Assembly (NCBI GenBank): GCA_026417035.1
Contig: JAOAEA010000017.1
Coordinates: 1 to 59,932 of the forward strand
Direction: 5' to 3'
Length of the DNA: 59,932 bases
Source of the DNA: Burkholderiales bacterium
Lineage (GTDB): Bacteria; Pseudomonadota; Gammaproteobacteria; Burkholderiales; SG8-39
Below are positions 42,311-52,297 of the stretch, piece by piece. A program made the translations under genes and the position numbers. The notes below the pieces were generated by a model. The model was given only the letters and a program-made list of their open reading frames with translations, did not search any database and was not told where the DNA came from. Positions within the stretch are counted from its first letter, which is position 1; each line of letters starts with the position of its first letter.

Positions 42311-44422
42311 TCATGCCGCTCTCGCGAGCGGCAGCGCGATCGAGACCGCCGCGCCGCGCTCGGCGCGGTTCTCGATGCGCACCGTCCCGTGGTGCTCGTC
42401 GATGATCTTCTTCACGATCGCCAGCCCGAGCCCCGTGCCCTTCGGCTTGGTGGTCACGTAGGGCTCGAAGGCGCGCTTCATCGTCGCCTCGGCGAAGCCG
42501 CTGCCGTTGTCGAGCACGCGCAGCCACACGCGGTCGCCGGCGCGCTCGGTCACGAGCTCGATCGCCGGGTCGGCGCTGCCCGCCAGGGCGTCCTGCGCAT
42601 TTTGCAGGAGGTTGTGGATCACCTGGCGCAGCTGGCCGGCGTCGCCGCGCACCGGCGGCAGCCCTTCGCCGAGCCGGACCCGGATCGGGGCGTGCGCATG
42701 GCCGTGCTCGTAGAGCGCCAGCACTTCGGTCACGACGCGGTTCAGGTCGAGCGGCGTGAACGCCGGCGCCGGCAGGCGCGCGTACTCCTTGAACTCGTCC
42801 ACCATGTTCTTCAGCGCGGCGACCTGGTCGACGATCGTGTTGGTCGCGCGCTCGAGCGCCGCGGCATCGGCGGCGTCGAGCTTCGGGCCGAGCTTGGCCG
42901 CGATGCGCTCGGCCGAGAGCTGGATCGGCGTGAGCGGGTTCTTGATCTCGTGGGCGAGGCGCCGCGCCACCTCGGCCCACGCGGTGGCCCGCTGCGCGGC
43001 GACGAGCTGCGTCACGTCGTCGAACACCACGATGCGCCCGCCGCCGGCCGCCGCGGGCAGCGTCGAGCCGCGCAACAGCAGCACCTGGGCGCCGTCGGCG
43101 GCCTCGAGCTCGCGCTGCCACTCGGCTTCGCCGTGGGCGTCGAAGCCCGCGCTCACCGCGCGCGCGAACTCTTCCTCGACGGTCCACTCGTCGAGCCGCC
43201 GCCCGACGAGCGGCGAGAGGTCCTCGCGCAGGATCGCCGCGGCGCCGGCGTTCGCGTGCTCGAGGCGCAGCCCGGCGTCGAGCACGAGCACGCCCGCCGA
43301 CAGGTTGGCGAGGATGTTCTCCAGCCGCGCCCGCGCGTTCTCGACCGCGGCGCGGCTCGCGTCCGCGGCGCGGCGCGCTTCGTCGAGCTGCCCGGTCATG
43401 GCGTTGAACGAACGGGTGAGGATGCCGAGTTCGTCGGCGCTTCTCACCGGCGCGCGCCGGGAGAAGTCACCCCGCGCCACCGCCTGCGTGCCCTGGGCGA
43501 GCTCCGCGAGCGGCTCGGAAAGGCGCCGCGACAGGATGAAAGCGAGCGCCATCGCCGTGAAGAGCGCGAAGAGCAGCGTGAGCGTCAGGGTGAGGAGATA
43601 GATCTGGCGCAGCCCCTGGCGGGCGAGCGCGAGCTCCTTGTAGTCGCGGTAGGCCGCCTGCACGCTCTCCGCGTTGGCGGCGAGCGACGCGGGCACCGGC
43701 TGCACGAGCTGCAGGAAGCGGGTCTCGCCGGTGAGCGAGACCGCGGGCAGCGGCACGATGACGCGCAGGCGCAGCCCCCGCTCGCCCTCGCTCTCGACGC
43801 GCCGGTAGCCGCGCGCCTGCCGCGCCTGGCGCAGCAGCGTCGCCGAAGGCGCCTCCGCGACGAGCTTGCCGAAGTCGCGGCTCGCGCTCGCCACCACCGC
43901 ACCGCTCGCCGTCACGAGCAGCGCCTCGGCGGCGCCCGCGCGCTCGCGCACCCGGTCGAGGAGCAGCGGCACCGAGGCGGCCGGGGCGTCGGCGAGCTCG
44001 CCCGCGAAGAGGGTGGCGTTCGCGGCGAGGTCGGCGAGGCGGCCGTCGAGCGCCTCGCGCCCGAGGTCGAGGCCGCTCTCGAGCGCGCGATCCACCCGCA
44101 CGTCGAACCACGACTCGATCGATCGCGTCAGGAAGCTCACCGAGACGGTGTACACGAGGGCCCCGGGGACGAGCGCCATCAGCGCGAAGAAGCCGACGAA
44201 GCGCAGCGTGAGGCGTGAGCCGAACACCCGGGCGCGGCGCGCGCGCACCAGCGCGTAGAGCTGGTAGCCCACCGGCCCGACGAGCGCCGGCGCGATCGCG
44301 ACGTTGAGGCCGAGCAGCAGCGGATAGTGCTTGGCGAAGAGCGCGGTGTTGCCGCTCGCCGCCGCGAGCAGGAACAGCAGGATCCCGCCGGCCACCGCGC
44401 TCGCGATCAGGACGTAGGTCAT
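42311..44422 (-). CDS. ntrY: NtrY-type sensor histidine kinase
   Basis: 703-aa membrane kinase. N-terminal hydrophobic segments (about residues 1-110), a long periplasmic part, a further segment near 270-300 followed by a HAMP linker (ILSRRLSEPLAELAQGTQAVARGDF), a PAS domain (about 370-460), the H-box HEIKNPLTPIQLSAERI with the phospho-His, and the ATPase boxes QVIHNLLQNAQDA, DNGSGF and GTGLGLAIVKKI. It is expected to phosphorylate NtrX in response to nitrogen or redox signals. The ATG overlaps the DUF4390 stop (ATGA). Confidence 0.92.
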   Translation of the reverse strand: MTYVLIASAVAGGILLFLLAAASGNTALFAKHYPLLLGLNVAIAPALVGPVGYQLYALVRARRARVFGSRLTLRFVGFFALMALVPGALVYTVSVSFLTRSIESWFDVRVDRALESGLDLGREALDGRLADLAANATLFAGELADAPAASVPLLLDRVRERAGAAEALLVTASGAVVASASRDFGKLVAEAPSATLLRQARQARGYRRVESEGERGLRLRVIVPLPAVSLTGETRFLQLVQPVPASLAANAESVQAAYRDYKELALARQGLRQIYLLTLTLTLLFALFTAMALAFILSRRLSEPLAELAQGTQAVARGDFSRRAPVRSADELGILTRSFNAMTGQLDEARRAADASRAAVENARARLENILANLSAGVLVLDAGLRLEHANAGAAAILREDLSPLVGRRLDEWTVEEEFARAVSAGFDAHGEAEWQRELEAADGAQVLLLRGSTLPAAAGGGRIVVFDDVTQLVAAQRATAWAEVARRLAHEIKNPLTPIQLSAERIAAKLGPKLDAADAAALERATNTIVDQVAALKNMVDEFKEYARLPAPAFTPLDLNRVVTEVLALYEHGHAHAPIRVRLGEGLPPVRGDAGQLRQVIHNLLQNAQDALAGSADPAIELVTERAGDRVWLRVLDNGSGFAEATMKRAFEPYVTTKPKGTGLGLAIVKKIIDEHHGTVRIENRAERGAAVSIALPLARAA

Positions 44423-44988
44423 CGCGGCGCGCGCTCCGGCGGCGTGAATCGCCAGCGTGTCCAGTCGGAGGCGAGCGTCCAGTCGCGGTTGGTGATGGCG
44501 CTCACCTGGAAGGGCTTCGGCATCTGCGAAAGGTCGAGGCGCATGCGCAGCGCGATGAGGTAGGTCTCGTCGGCGCGCACCTGGCCGCGCTCGAGCACGA
44601 GCCAGTCGCGCACGCGCGACACCGCGCGCAGGGCCTCGTCGAGCGAGCCGAAGCTCTGCGCGAGCGTCCCGCGCGAGACCCGGTACTGGCGGGTGAGCGC
44701 ATGGTAGGCGAGCCGCACCTGCATCGTGCGCAACACGACGCGCTCGTTCCACCAGTACCAGCGCGGCCGCTCGGCCTCGAATTCGACGAGGAAGAAGAAC
44801 GGCACGCCCTTGGCGAGCGCGTCGTCGAGACGCTGGTTCAGCTCGAACTCGAAGTCGGCGTCGAGCGCGTAGCCCTCCTCGGTCGCGGTGAGCTGCGCGC
44901 TCCGGACCTCGATGCGGTCGGCGCGCGCGGTCGCGGCCGCGAGCACGGCGGCGAGGGCGAGAGCGGCGAGGGCGAGGCGCGCGGGCAC
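44419..44988 (-). CDS. DUF4390 domain protein, exported
   Basis: 189-aa protein with a signal peptide (MPARLALAALALAAVLAAAT, cleavage near ARADR). The body (LDADFEFELNQRLDDAL, GVPFFFLVEFEAERPRWYWW, ALRMRLDLSQMPKPFQVSA, ends in DWTLASDWTRW) is the DUF4390 family, which in betaproteobacteria regularly lies between rsmB and ntrY. Function unknown; the fixed position suggests a link with the NtrY periplasmic domain, which is inference. Confidence 0.85.
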   Translation of the reverse strand: MPARLALAALALAAVLAAATARADRIEVRSAQLTATEEGYALDADFEFELNQRLDDALAKGVPFFFLVEFEAERPRWYWWNERVVLRTMQVRLAYHALTRQYRVSRGTLAQSFGSLDEALRAVSRVRDWLVLERGQVRADETYLIALRMRLDLSQMPKPFQVSAITNRDWTLASDWTRWRFTPPERAPR

Positions 44989-44991
44989 GGG

Positions 44992-46293
44992 TCAGGCGGC
45001 GGGCTGCTTCGCGAGCAGCGCGTAGAAGAAGCCGTCGTGCTCGTCGGTCGGCAGCAGCTGGCCGGAAGCGCAGCCCGCGATCGCGAGCCGGCGGGCGTCC
45101 CGGCGTCGCGAGAGAAAGCGTTCGACCTGCACGGCATTCTCCTCGGGGAAGACCGAGCACGTGGCGTACAGCATTTTGCCACCCGGTGCGAGGCGCTGCC
45201 ACAGCGCCTCCAGCATGCTCGCCTGCGCCGCGGCGAAGCCGGCGAGGTCGGCCTCGCGGCGCAGCCACTTGACGTCGGGATGGCGCCGCACGACGCCGGA
45301 GGCGCTGCAGGGCGCATCGACGAGGATGCGGTGAAAGCGCCGCTCGCCGCACCAGGCCTCGGGGCGCGCGGCATCGCCGACGACGACCTCGGCCGCGAGG
45401 CCGAGACGGGCGAGGTTCTCGCGCACGCGCGCCGCGCGCGCTGGGTCGCTGTCGAGCGCGGTGAGCCGCACCGCGGCGAGCTCCAGGATGTGCGCCGTCT
45501 TGCCGCCCGGCGCCGCGCACGCGTCGAGGACCGCCATCCCGTCGGCGACGTCGAGCGCGTGCGCCGCGAGCTGCGCGCCCGCGTCCTGCACCGAGACCTC
45601 GCCGTCGAGGAAGCCGGGGATCCCCGCGACCGGCAGCGGCCGCGCGAGGCGCACGCCGTCGGCCCCGATCGGCCGCGCATCGATGCGCGCCGCCGCGAGG
45701 CGGGCGAGATAAGCCGCGCGTGTGGTGCGGCGCCGGTTCACGCGCAGGGTGAGGGGCGGTCGCCCGTTGCCCGCGGCGAGGATCGCCGCCCACTGCTCCG
45801 GATAGGCCGCGCGGACACGCTCGATCCACCACTGCGGATGGCGGTAGCGGCCCTCCTCGGTCGCCTCGGCGGCGCGCTCGAGCGCGTCGCGCTCGCGCAG
45901 GAAACGGCGCAGCACGGCGTTGACGAACCCCTTGGCCGCCGGCTCGCCGAGCGCCGCGGCCGCCTCGACGGCCTGGTCGACGACCGTGTGCGCGCTGCGC
46001 CGTCCGGCGCGCAGCGCGGTGATCGCGACCATGAGCAGCGCGCGCACGGAGACGGCGGGCGGGCGCGCGACGAGCCCGTCGGCGATGCGGTCCACGAAAC
46101 CGCGGTCGCGGAGCGTGGCGTAGGAGAAGTCCTGCACGGCACCACGCAGGCCGGCCGGCGCGTTCCGGTGCGTGTCGAGCTCGCGCTCGAGCGCCGCGTT
46201 CAGGCTCGCTCCGCCGGCCACCCGCGCGACGACGCGGCTCGCCATGGCGAGCGCGGTCGCGAGACGGAACGACGGGGAGTCCGCAATGGCCAC
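44992..46293 (-). CDS. rsmB: 16S rRNA (cytosine-967-C5)-methyltransferase RsmB
   Basis: About 433-aa RNA methyltransferase. N-terminal NusB-like domain (about 10-150), then the Rossmann domain with AdoMet motif DACAAPGGKTAHILEL, LTALDSD, DAPCSASGV with one catalytic Cys, and ATCSVFPEEN with the second. The start is uncertain: GTG at 46293 gives MAIADSPSFRLATALAMASRV and fits the family, but an ATG at 46245 is also possible; neither has a clear ribosome site. The stop is three bases before the DUF4390 start. Confidence 0.93.
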   Translation of the reverse strand: MAIADSPSFRLATALAMASRVVARVAGGASLNAALERELDTHRNAPAGLRGAVQDFSYATLRDRGFVDRIADGLVARPPAVSVRALLMVAITALRAGRRSAHTVVDQAVEAAAALGEPAAKGFVNAVLRRFLRERDALERAAEATEEGRYRHPQWWIERVRAAYPEQWAAILAAGNGRPPLTLRVNRRRTTRAAYLARLAAARIDARPIGADGVRLARPLPVAGIPGFLDGEVSVQDAGAQLAAHALDVADGMAVLDACAAPGGKTAHILELAAVRLTALDSDPARAARVRENLARLGLAAEVVVGDAARPEAWCGERRFHRILVDAPCSASGVVRRHPDVKWLRREADLAGFAAAQASMLEALWQRLAPGGKMLYATCSVFPEENAVQVERFLSRRRDARRLAIAGCASGQLLPTDEHDGFFYALLAKQPAA

Positions 46294-46463
46294 GAGGCCG
46301 CGGATTCTAGAGGGAACGGCTGGCCGGCGGGGCGCATCCCCTCGCGACCGCCCCTGTCGGTCAGCGGTCACGCGGATCCGGCGTGCGTCCGGTCCCGCGC
46401 CTGCCGGGAGAGGATCTGCGCCCCGCCGCGGCCTTCGCGGCCCGAGCGGCCCGGGCGCGTGGC

Positions 46464-47339
46464 TCAGGCGCGCGCCAGGGAAGCGAGCTCGCGCAGGCGC
46501 GCGATGCGCTCCTCGGTGAGGGGATGCGTGCTGAAGAGCCCGCGCAGGCCGCCGCCGGAGAGCGGGTTGACGATCATCATCTGCGCGGTCGCCGGATGCG
46601 CCTCGGCCGCCGCCATCGGCACGCCGCGGGCGTAGCGGTCGATCTTCGCGAGTGCGGCGGCAAGGGCCTCCGGGTCGCCCGAGATGTCCGCACCCCCGGC
46701 ATCGGCGCCGAACTCGCGGGTGCGCGAGATCGCGAACTGGATCAGCATCGCCGCGAGCGGCGCGAAGACGAGCGCGAGCACGCCGATGAGCGGGTTCGTG
46801 CCGCCCTGGCCCTCGCGCTGCTGGCCGCCGAAGAGGAGGCCGAATTGCGCGAGCGTCGAGATCGCGCCGGCGATGGTCGCCGCGAGCGTCGAGATCAGGA
46901 TGTCGCGGTTGCGCACGTGGGCGAGCTCGTGCGCCATCACGCCGCGCAGCTCGCGCGGGGAGAGGAGCTGCAGGATGCCCGTGGTCGCGGCAACCGCGGC
47001 GTTATCGGGGTTGCGCCCGGTCGCGAACGCGTTGGGCTGCGCGGCATCGATCAGGTAGACACGCGGCATCGGCAACCCGGCGCGCGCCGCGAGCTCTTTC
47101 ACCATGCCGTAGAGGTACGGCGAGGAGGTCTCGTCCACCTCGCGCGCGCCGTACATCGCGAGCACCATCCGGTCGGAGAACCAGTAGGCGAAGACGTTCA
47201 TCGCGCCGCCGAGCGCGAGCGCGAGGACCATGCCCTGCGCGCCGCCGAGCGCGGCGCCGACCGCGCCGAAGAGCGCGACGATGCCCGCGAGGAGGATGGT
47301 GGTCTTGAGCCAGTTGCCGATCATCGAATCCGACGCCAT
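46464..47339 (-). CDS. htpX: Membrane zinc metalloprotease HtpX
   Basis: 291-aa inner-membrane M48 protease of the quality-control system. Two N-terminal hydrophobic helices, zinc motif HELAHVRN (HExxH) at about residues 139-146, two more helices, and the third ligand Glu in [16 protein letters not shown]. Full family length. Confidence 0.95.
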   Translation of the reverse strand: MASDSMIGNWLKTTILLAGIVALFGAVGAALGGAQGMVLALALGGAMNVFAYWFSDRMVLAMYGAREVDETSSPYLYGMVKELAARAGLPMPRVYLIDAAQPNAFATGRNPDNAAVAATTGILQLLSPRELRGVMAHELAHVRNRDILISTLAATIAGAISTLAQFGLLFGGQQREGQGGTNPLIGVLALVFAPLAAMLIQFAISRTREFGADAGGADISGDPEALAAALAKIDRYARGVPMAAAEAHPATAQMMIVNPLSGGGLRGLFSTHPLTEERIARLRELASLARA

Positions 47340-47405
47340 GCCGCGGCGCCCGCGGGCGCCACACGCAGCCTTAGATGGGTGCGGCGGGCGGAAATTCCAG
47401 GGCCG

Positions 47406-48338
47406 TCAGGTGCCGAAACGCCGCCCCGCCGCGAGCCGCGTGCCGCGCAGGAAGTCCCCGGCCGCGAGACGCTTCCCGCCCGCCTTCTGCAGCTCGGTGA
47501 CGGCGACCGCGCCCTTGCCGCATGCGATCACGACGCCTTCGGCTGGCGAGGCGGCGAGAACGAGCCCGGGCGCGCCGGCGCCGCGCGGCGCGATGCGCGA
47601 ACGCCAGAGCTTCACCTCGGCGCCGTCCAGCGTCGTCACGGCACCGGGCGAGGGGTTGAACGCGCGGATGCGCCGGTCGACGTCCTCGGCCGGCTGCGCC
47701 CAGTCGATGCGCGCTTCGCTCTTTTCGATCTTCGCCGCGTAGGTCACGCCCGCGGCCGGCTGCGGCGTCGGGCGCAAGCGCCCTTCCGCGAGCGCCTCGA
47801 CCGCCTCGACGACGAGCCGCGCGCCGAGCGCCGCCAGCGCATCGTGCAGCGTCCCGGCGGTGTCCTCCGCCCCGATCGCGATCCGCTCTTCGAGCAGCAC
47901 GGGCCCGGTGTCGAGGCCCACCTCCATGCACATGATGGAGACCCCGGTCTCCTCGTCACCGGCGAGGATCGCGCGCTGGATCGGCGCGGCGCCGCGCCAT
48001 CGGGGCAGGAGCGAAGCGTGGATGTTGATCGCGCCGAGCCTCGGGACGTCGAGCACCGCCTGGGGCAGGATGAGGCCGTAGGCGGCGACGACCAGGAGAT
48101 CCGGCCGGGTTGCGGCGATGCGTGCCTGGGCCTCCGCGTCCTTGAGCGAGTGCGGCTGGAACACGGGGAGGCCATGCGCGAGGGCGGCGCGCTTCACCGG
48201 GCTTTCGGAAACCGCGAGCCCGCGCCCGGCGGGCCGGTCGGGCCGGGTGAGCACGAGCGCGATGTCCTCGCCCGCGGTCACCAGCGCGTCGAGCGCCGGC
48301 ACGGCGAACTCGGGCGTTCCGGCGAACACGATGCGCAT
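47406..48338 (-). CDS. fmt: Methionyl-tRNA formyltransferase
   Basis: 310-aa enzyme that formylates initiator Met-tRNA using 10-formyl-tetrahydrofolate. Start [19 protein letters not shown], catalytic loop [16 protein letters not shown] with Asn and His, DTGPVLLEE, and a C-terminal OB domain (about 205-305). It lies 96 bp after def on the same strand, as is usual. Confidence 0.96.
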   Translation of the reverse strand: MRIVFAGTPEFAVPALDALVTAGEDIALVLTRPDRPAGRGLAVSESPVKRAALAHGLPVFQPHSLKDAEAQARIAATRPDLLVVAAYGLILPQAVLDVPRLGAINIHASLLPRWRGAAPIQRAILAGDEETGVSIMCMEVGLDTGPVLLEERIAIGAEDTAGTLHDALAALGARLVVEAVEALAEGRLRPTPQPAAGVTYAAKIEKSEARIDWAQPAEDVDRRIRAFNPSPGAVTTLDGAEVKLWRSRIAPRGAGAPGLVLAASPAEGVVIACGKGAVAVTELQKAGGKRLAAGDFLRGTRLAAGRRFGT

Positions 48339-48434
48339 CAGGGCGTTCCTCGCCGGGCGGCGCGCCGCCGGGAGCCGGTGCCGGCATCGCCTCGGGGGGC
48401 CTGGCCGGCGAGCTGCGGCATCCGGCCCGCGCGC

Positions 48435-48953
48435 CTACGCCGCGGCGCGCCGCTCGCGATCCCTGCCGCGCTTGGCGAGCTTGGCGCGGATGCGGCTCTG
48501 CTTGAGCCGCGAGAGGTATTCGACGAACACCCTGCCCTCCAGATGGTCCATCTCGTGCTGGATGCACACCGCGAGCAGACCCGTCGCCTCGAGCTCGAAC
48601 GGCGCGCCGTCGGCCCCGAGGGCGCGCACTTTGACCTTCTCCGCGCGGATGACCTTGTCATAGACTCCGGGCACGGAGAGGCAGCCCTCTTCGCACTCCT
48701 GCTCGCCGGAGCGCGCGACGATCTCCGGGTTGATCAGCACCAGCAGCGAGTTCCGCTCCTCCGAGGCGTCGATGACGATGACCCGCTTGTGGACGTCGAC
48801 TTGCGTCGCGGCGAGCCCGATCCCCGGGGCGGCGTACATGGTCTCCGCCATGTCCCGCACGAGCTCGCGAATCGAGTCGTCGACCACCTCGACCGGCGCC
48901 GCGACCGTGTGCAGCCGCTCGTCCGGATAGCGCAGTATTTCACGGATTGCCAT
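48435..48953 (-). CDS. def: Peptide deformylase
   Basis: 172-aa metalloenzyme that removes the N-formyl group from new proteins. All three motifs are present: [17 protein letters not shown] with the metal Cys, and QHEMDH with two metal His and the catalytic Glu. Divergent from the LysM protein gene across a 117-bp gap. Confidence 0.97.
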   Translation of the reverse strand: MAIREILRYPDERLHTVAAPVEVVDDSIRELVRDMAETMYAAPGIGLAATQVDVHKRVIVIDASEERNSLLVLINPEIVARSGEQECEEGCLSVPGVYDKVIRAEKVKVRALGADGAPFELEATGLLAVCIQHEMDHLEGRVFVEYLSRLKQSRIRAKLAKRGRDRERRAAA

Positions 48954-49070
48954 AAAAAACTTGCTGCGTTAAGAGATTAGATGGACAATCTCGCGCAGGT
49001 TCTGAACTAGGGGCGGCCTTCGCCCGAAACGCCCCCGACCACTTGGACGTACTTGGCGGCCGAGGTTCTT

Positions 49071-50204
49071 ATGTTCAAGAAGTCTAGCATGCGGGTCCTT
49101 GCCACCCTCGCGGCGGCCGCCGCGGCGGGCGTCGTCATCGCGCAAAGCGTCAATTTCAGCCTGCAGGAAACCGCCCCCGACCGCTATACGGTGCAGAAGG
49201 GCGACACGCTCTGGGGGATTTCCGGCAAGTTCCTGAAGGAGCCCTGGCGCTGGCCCGAGATCTGGCGGCTCAACAAGGAGCAGATCAAGAACCCGCACCT
49301 CATCTATCCCGGCGACGTCATCGTGCTCGACCGCGGCGCCATGCAGCTCTCGCTCGCCGACCGGCGCAAGCTCACGCCGCGCATCCGCGGCGAGCAGATG
49401 GAGGAAGCGATCCCGTCGATCCCGGCCAACGCCATCGAGCCGTGGCTTTCGCGGCCGCTGGTGATCGAGGAGGGTGGGCTTGCCGCCGCCCCCCGCATCG
49501 TCGCGACGGAGGAGGGCCGCTTCAACATCGGGACGGGCAGCCGCGCCTACGTTTCGGGCATGGGCGACAGCCCGGAGAAGGCCTGGCTCATCTACCGCCA
49601 GGGCGCCCCCCTCATCGACCCCGACACCAACCGGATCCTGGGTTTCGAGGCCGTCTATCTCGGCAGCGCGCGCGTCATCCGGACCGGCGACCCGACGACG
49701 GTCTTCATCGTGCAGGCGACGCAGGAGATCGGCCCCGGCGACCGCCTGATCCCCGCCGGCCGGCCGCAGCTCCTGAGCTACGTGCCCAAGGCGCCGGCGA
49801 AGGAGGTCCGCGGCCGCATCATCGCCGTCTACGGCGGGCGGTCGGACGTGAGCCTGCTCGGCGCCGTCACGCCCGCGCTCGCCACGCCGCAGCCGGCCGC
49901 GAGCATCGAGGGCTTCGACACCCGGCGCGAGGCGGGGCCCCTCATGATCGTTTCGCTCAACCGTGGCATCAAGGACGGCCTCACGCCCGGCGACGTGCTC
50001 GCGATCAACCGCGACGCGACGATCAATTTCGACCGCAGCGTCGGCCCCTTCTACATGGGGCACGAGCGCCCGCCGAACGTGCACCTGCCGCAGGAGCGCT
50101 ACGGGCTCCTGTTCGTCTTCCGCACCTTCGACAACATCTCCTACGGGCTGGTGATGCGCGCGGACCGTCCGGTCCTGCCGGGCGACGTGCTCACCAACCC
50201 CTGA
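49071..50204 (+). CDS. LysM domain-containing exported protein
   Basis: 377-aa protein. N-terminal signal-like stretch MFKKSSMRVLATLAAAAAAG, then a LysM domain (about 40-90: YTVQKGDTLWGISGKFLKEPW to NPHLIYPGDVIVL) that binds peptidoglycan. The remaining 280 residues contain a repeated beta-rich pattern (GPGDRLIPAG, KDGLTPGDVLAI, RPVLPGDVL), which looks like SAF/LysM-like small domains. I chose ATG 49071 with GAGG upstream; a TTG at 49053 and an ATG at 49089 are alternatives. The position between def and dprA is conserved in betaproteobacteria. Confidence 0.85.
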   Translation: MFKKSSMRVLATLAAAAAAGVVIAQSVNFSLQETAPDRYTVQKGDTLWGISGKFLKEPWRWPEIWRLNKEQIKNPHLIYPGDVIVLDRGAMQLSLADRRKLTPRIRGEQMEEAIPSIPANAIEPWLSRPLVIEEGGLAAAPRIVATEEGRFNIGTGSRAYVSGMGDSPEKAWLIYRQGAPLIDPDTNRILGFEAVYLGSARVIRTGDPTTVFIVQATQEIGPGDRLIPAGRPQLLSYVPKAPAKEVRGRIIAVYGGRSDVSLLGAVTPALATPQPAASIEGFDTRREAGPLMIVSLNRGIKDGLTPGDVLAINRDATINFDRSVGPFYMGHERPPNVHLPQERYGLLFVFRTFDNISYGLVMRADRPVLPGDVLTNP

Positions 50205-50225
50205 GGGCCGGGCCACCGCGCCGCG

Positions 50226-51317
50226 ATGCCGCATGACGCCGGCCTCGCGGCCTGGTTCCGCCTCACGCTCGTCCCCGGGCTCGGCGGCCAGACGCTGCGC
50301 CGGCTGCTCGCCGAGCTCGGCCTGCCGGAGCAGGTGCTCGCCGCCGGGCACGGCGCGCTCGCGCGCGTCGCAGGCGACGCGCTCGCCGCGCGCATCCTTG
50401 CCGGCGCCGACTCCGAAGCCGTCGAACGCGCGCTCGCGTGGGCGGCCGAGCCGGGGCACGCGGTGGTCACGCTCGCCGACGAGGCGTACCCGCGCCAACT
50501 GCTCGAGATCGGCGACCCGCCGCCGCTCCTCTATGTGCGCGGCGATGCGGCGCTCCTCGCCCGCCCCGCGCTCGCGATCGTCGGCAGCCGCAACGCGACG
50601 CCGCAGGGCCTCGCGAACGCGGAAAGCTTCGCGCGCGCGTTCAGCGATGCGGGGCTCACGATCGTGAGCGGCCTCGCGCTCGGCATCGACGCCGCGGCGC
50701 ATCGGGGCGCGCTCGCGGGCAGCGCGTCGACCATCGCCGTGCTCGGAACCGGCATCGACCGCCTCTATCCCGCGCGCAACGCCGCGCTCGCCGGCGCGAT
50801 CGCCGCGCGCGGCGCGATCGTGTCCGAGTTCCCGCTCGGCACGCCGGCGGCGGCGGGCAACTTCCCGCGGCGCAACCGTCTGATCAGCGGCCTCGCGCGC
50901 GGCGTGCTCGTCGTCGAGGCCGCGCTCGCGAGCGGATCGCTGATCACCGCGAAGCTCGCTGCGGAGCAGGGTCGCGAGGTGTTCGCGATCCCCGGCTCGA
51001 TCCACTCGCCGCTCGCGAAGGGCTGCCATGCCCTGATCAAGCAGGGCGCGAAGCTCGTCGAGAGCGCGGCCGACGTGCTCGAAGAGCTCGGGATGGGTGC
51101 GCCGGCCGGCGTGCACGCCGGCGGCGGCGCGTCCCGCCCGCGGGACGCGCGTCAGGACGCCGTGCTCGCGGCGCTCGGTCACGACCCGTGCGACGTCGAC
51201 ACGCTGGCGGCGCGCGCTCGCTTGACGGCCGCCGAAGTATCCTCCATCCTGCTGGAACTTGAGCTCGACGGAAGCGTCTCATGCCTTCCCGGCGGCCGCT
51301 ACCAGCGCCTCGCATGA
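50226..51317 (+). CDS. dprA: DNA-processing protein DprA
   Basis: 363-aa Rossmann-fold protein that protects incoming single-stranded DNA and loads RecA during transformation. N-terminal helical region, then the core LAIVGSRNATPQG, IVSGLALGIDAAAHRGAL, TIAVLGTGIDRLYPARN, FPRRNRLISGLARGVLVVEAA and the C-terminal winged helix (about 305-363, DPCDVDTLAARARLTAAEV). Starts 21 bp after the LysM gene. Confidence 0.95.
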   Translation: MPHDAGLAAWFRLTLVPGLGGQTLRRLLAELGLPEQVLAAGHGALARVAGDALAARILAGADSEAVERALAWAAEPGHAVVTLADEAYPRQLLEIGDPPPLLYVRGDAALLARPALAIVGSRNATPQGLANAESFARAFSDAGLTIVSGLALGIDAAAHRGALAGSASTIAVLGTGIDRLYPARNAALAGAIAARGAIVSEFPLGTPAAAGNFPRRNRLISGLARGVLVVEAALASGSLITAKLAAEQGREVFAIPGSIHSPLAKGCHALIKQGAKLVESAADVLEELGMGAPAGVHAGGGASRPRDARQDAVLAALGHDPCDVDTLAARARLTAAEVSSILLELELDGSVSCLPGGRYQRLA

Positions 51318-51426
51318 CGAGGCGGCGTGGAACGGGCGAGTGCCCGGCCCGCCCGATCCCGGCCCGAGTGTCACGACTGCGCGGCCGCCCCGGCCGTCCC
51401 CTCTTTCCAACGCGCCCCCGCACTCG

Positions 51427-51885
51427 ATGATCGACGTCCTCGTCTACCTGTTCGAGCACTACTACCAGTCCGACGCCTATCCCGACCACGACACCCTCGC
51501 CCGCAAGCTCACCGCCGCGGGCTTCGAGAACGAGGACATCAGCAACGCCCTCGACTGGCTCGAGGGCCTGGCGCAAGCCGACGGCGAGCCCCTGCCGCAG
51601 GACTTCGAGTCGAGCACCTCGTTCCGCGCCTACGCGCGCGAGGAGCGCGACAAGCTCTCGGTCGCGAGCCTCGGCTTCCTCGCCTTCCTCGAGTCGGCGC
51701 GTGTCCTGACCCCGCTCGAGCGCGAGGTCGTGGTCGAGCGCGCGATGGCGCTCGCCGGCGACACCGTCGAGCTCGAGAAGATGAAGGTCATCGTGCTCAT
51801 GGTGCTGTGGACGCGCCACGGCAGCGTCGACACGCTCGTGCTCGAGGAGCTGCTCCCGGACGAGGCCCAGCGGCACGTCCATTGA
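51427..51885 (+). CDS. smg: Smg family protein (DUF494)
   Basis: 152-aa protein of the Smg family, always near dprA and topoisomerase genes. The start MIDVLVYLFEHYYQ is diagnostic, followed by YPDHDTLARKLTAAGFENEDI and the C-terminal KMKVIVLMVLWTR. Cytoplasmic; molecular role unknown. A strong terminator follows. Confidence 0.92.
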   Translation: MIDVLVYLFEHYYQSDAYPDHDTLARKLTAAGFENEDISNALDWLEGLAQADGEPLPQDFESSTSFRAYAREERDKLSVASLGFLAFLESARVLTPLEREVVVERAMALAGDTVELEKMKVIVLMVLWTRHGSVDTLVLEELLPDEAQRHVH

Positions 51886-52297
51886 AGCCCGCTGCGGCGG
51901 CAGGTGAACGGGGGCTCGGCCCCCGTTCGCGTTTTCCGCTGCGCCCGCGGCGCCTCCGGAATCCCTGAATCGCGCGGGGGAATACCCCTGCGACCGCCGG
52001 CAGGGCGGAAAGCCCACGCCAAGATCCATCTCGCGAACGGATCCGGGCCTCGCTTGCCACTGTCTCGGCGTTGCCACTATCATTCGCGCGCCTCGCCGGT
52101 GCGGCTCGACCACGGTCCACCGGCTCCCGAGCGCGCTCGCCGCGCGCTGGCAACGTGACGCGAGACGCCGGAACGAGACCGAACGGCGGCTGGCGCGCGA
52201 GCTTCGCTGGAGCGACGAGCGTCCTTTGCGTCGCTGGATTGGGGGATGCGGGACAGGCCGCGGCCCCTCCCGCATCGACCCGCTGGATCCCTGGCTC
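51886..52297. other. Intergenic region between smg and topB
   Basis: 412 bp. It begins with the terminator at 51906-51935. The remainder has no gene that I can support. A spaced dyad CGTTGCCA (about 52069) and TGGCAACG (about 52148) lies in it. No clear ribosome site precedes the topoisomerase ATG. Confidence 0.5.
51906..51935 (+). terminator. Terminator after smg
   Basis: Perfect 10-bp arms GAACGGGGGC and GCCCCCGTTC around TCG, followed by GCGTTTTCC. The T-run is short (four). Confidence 0.8.
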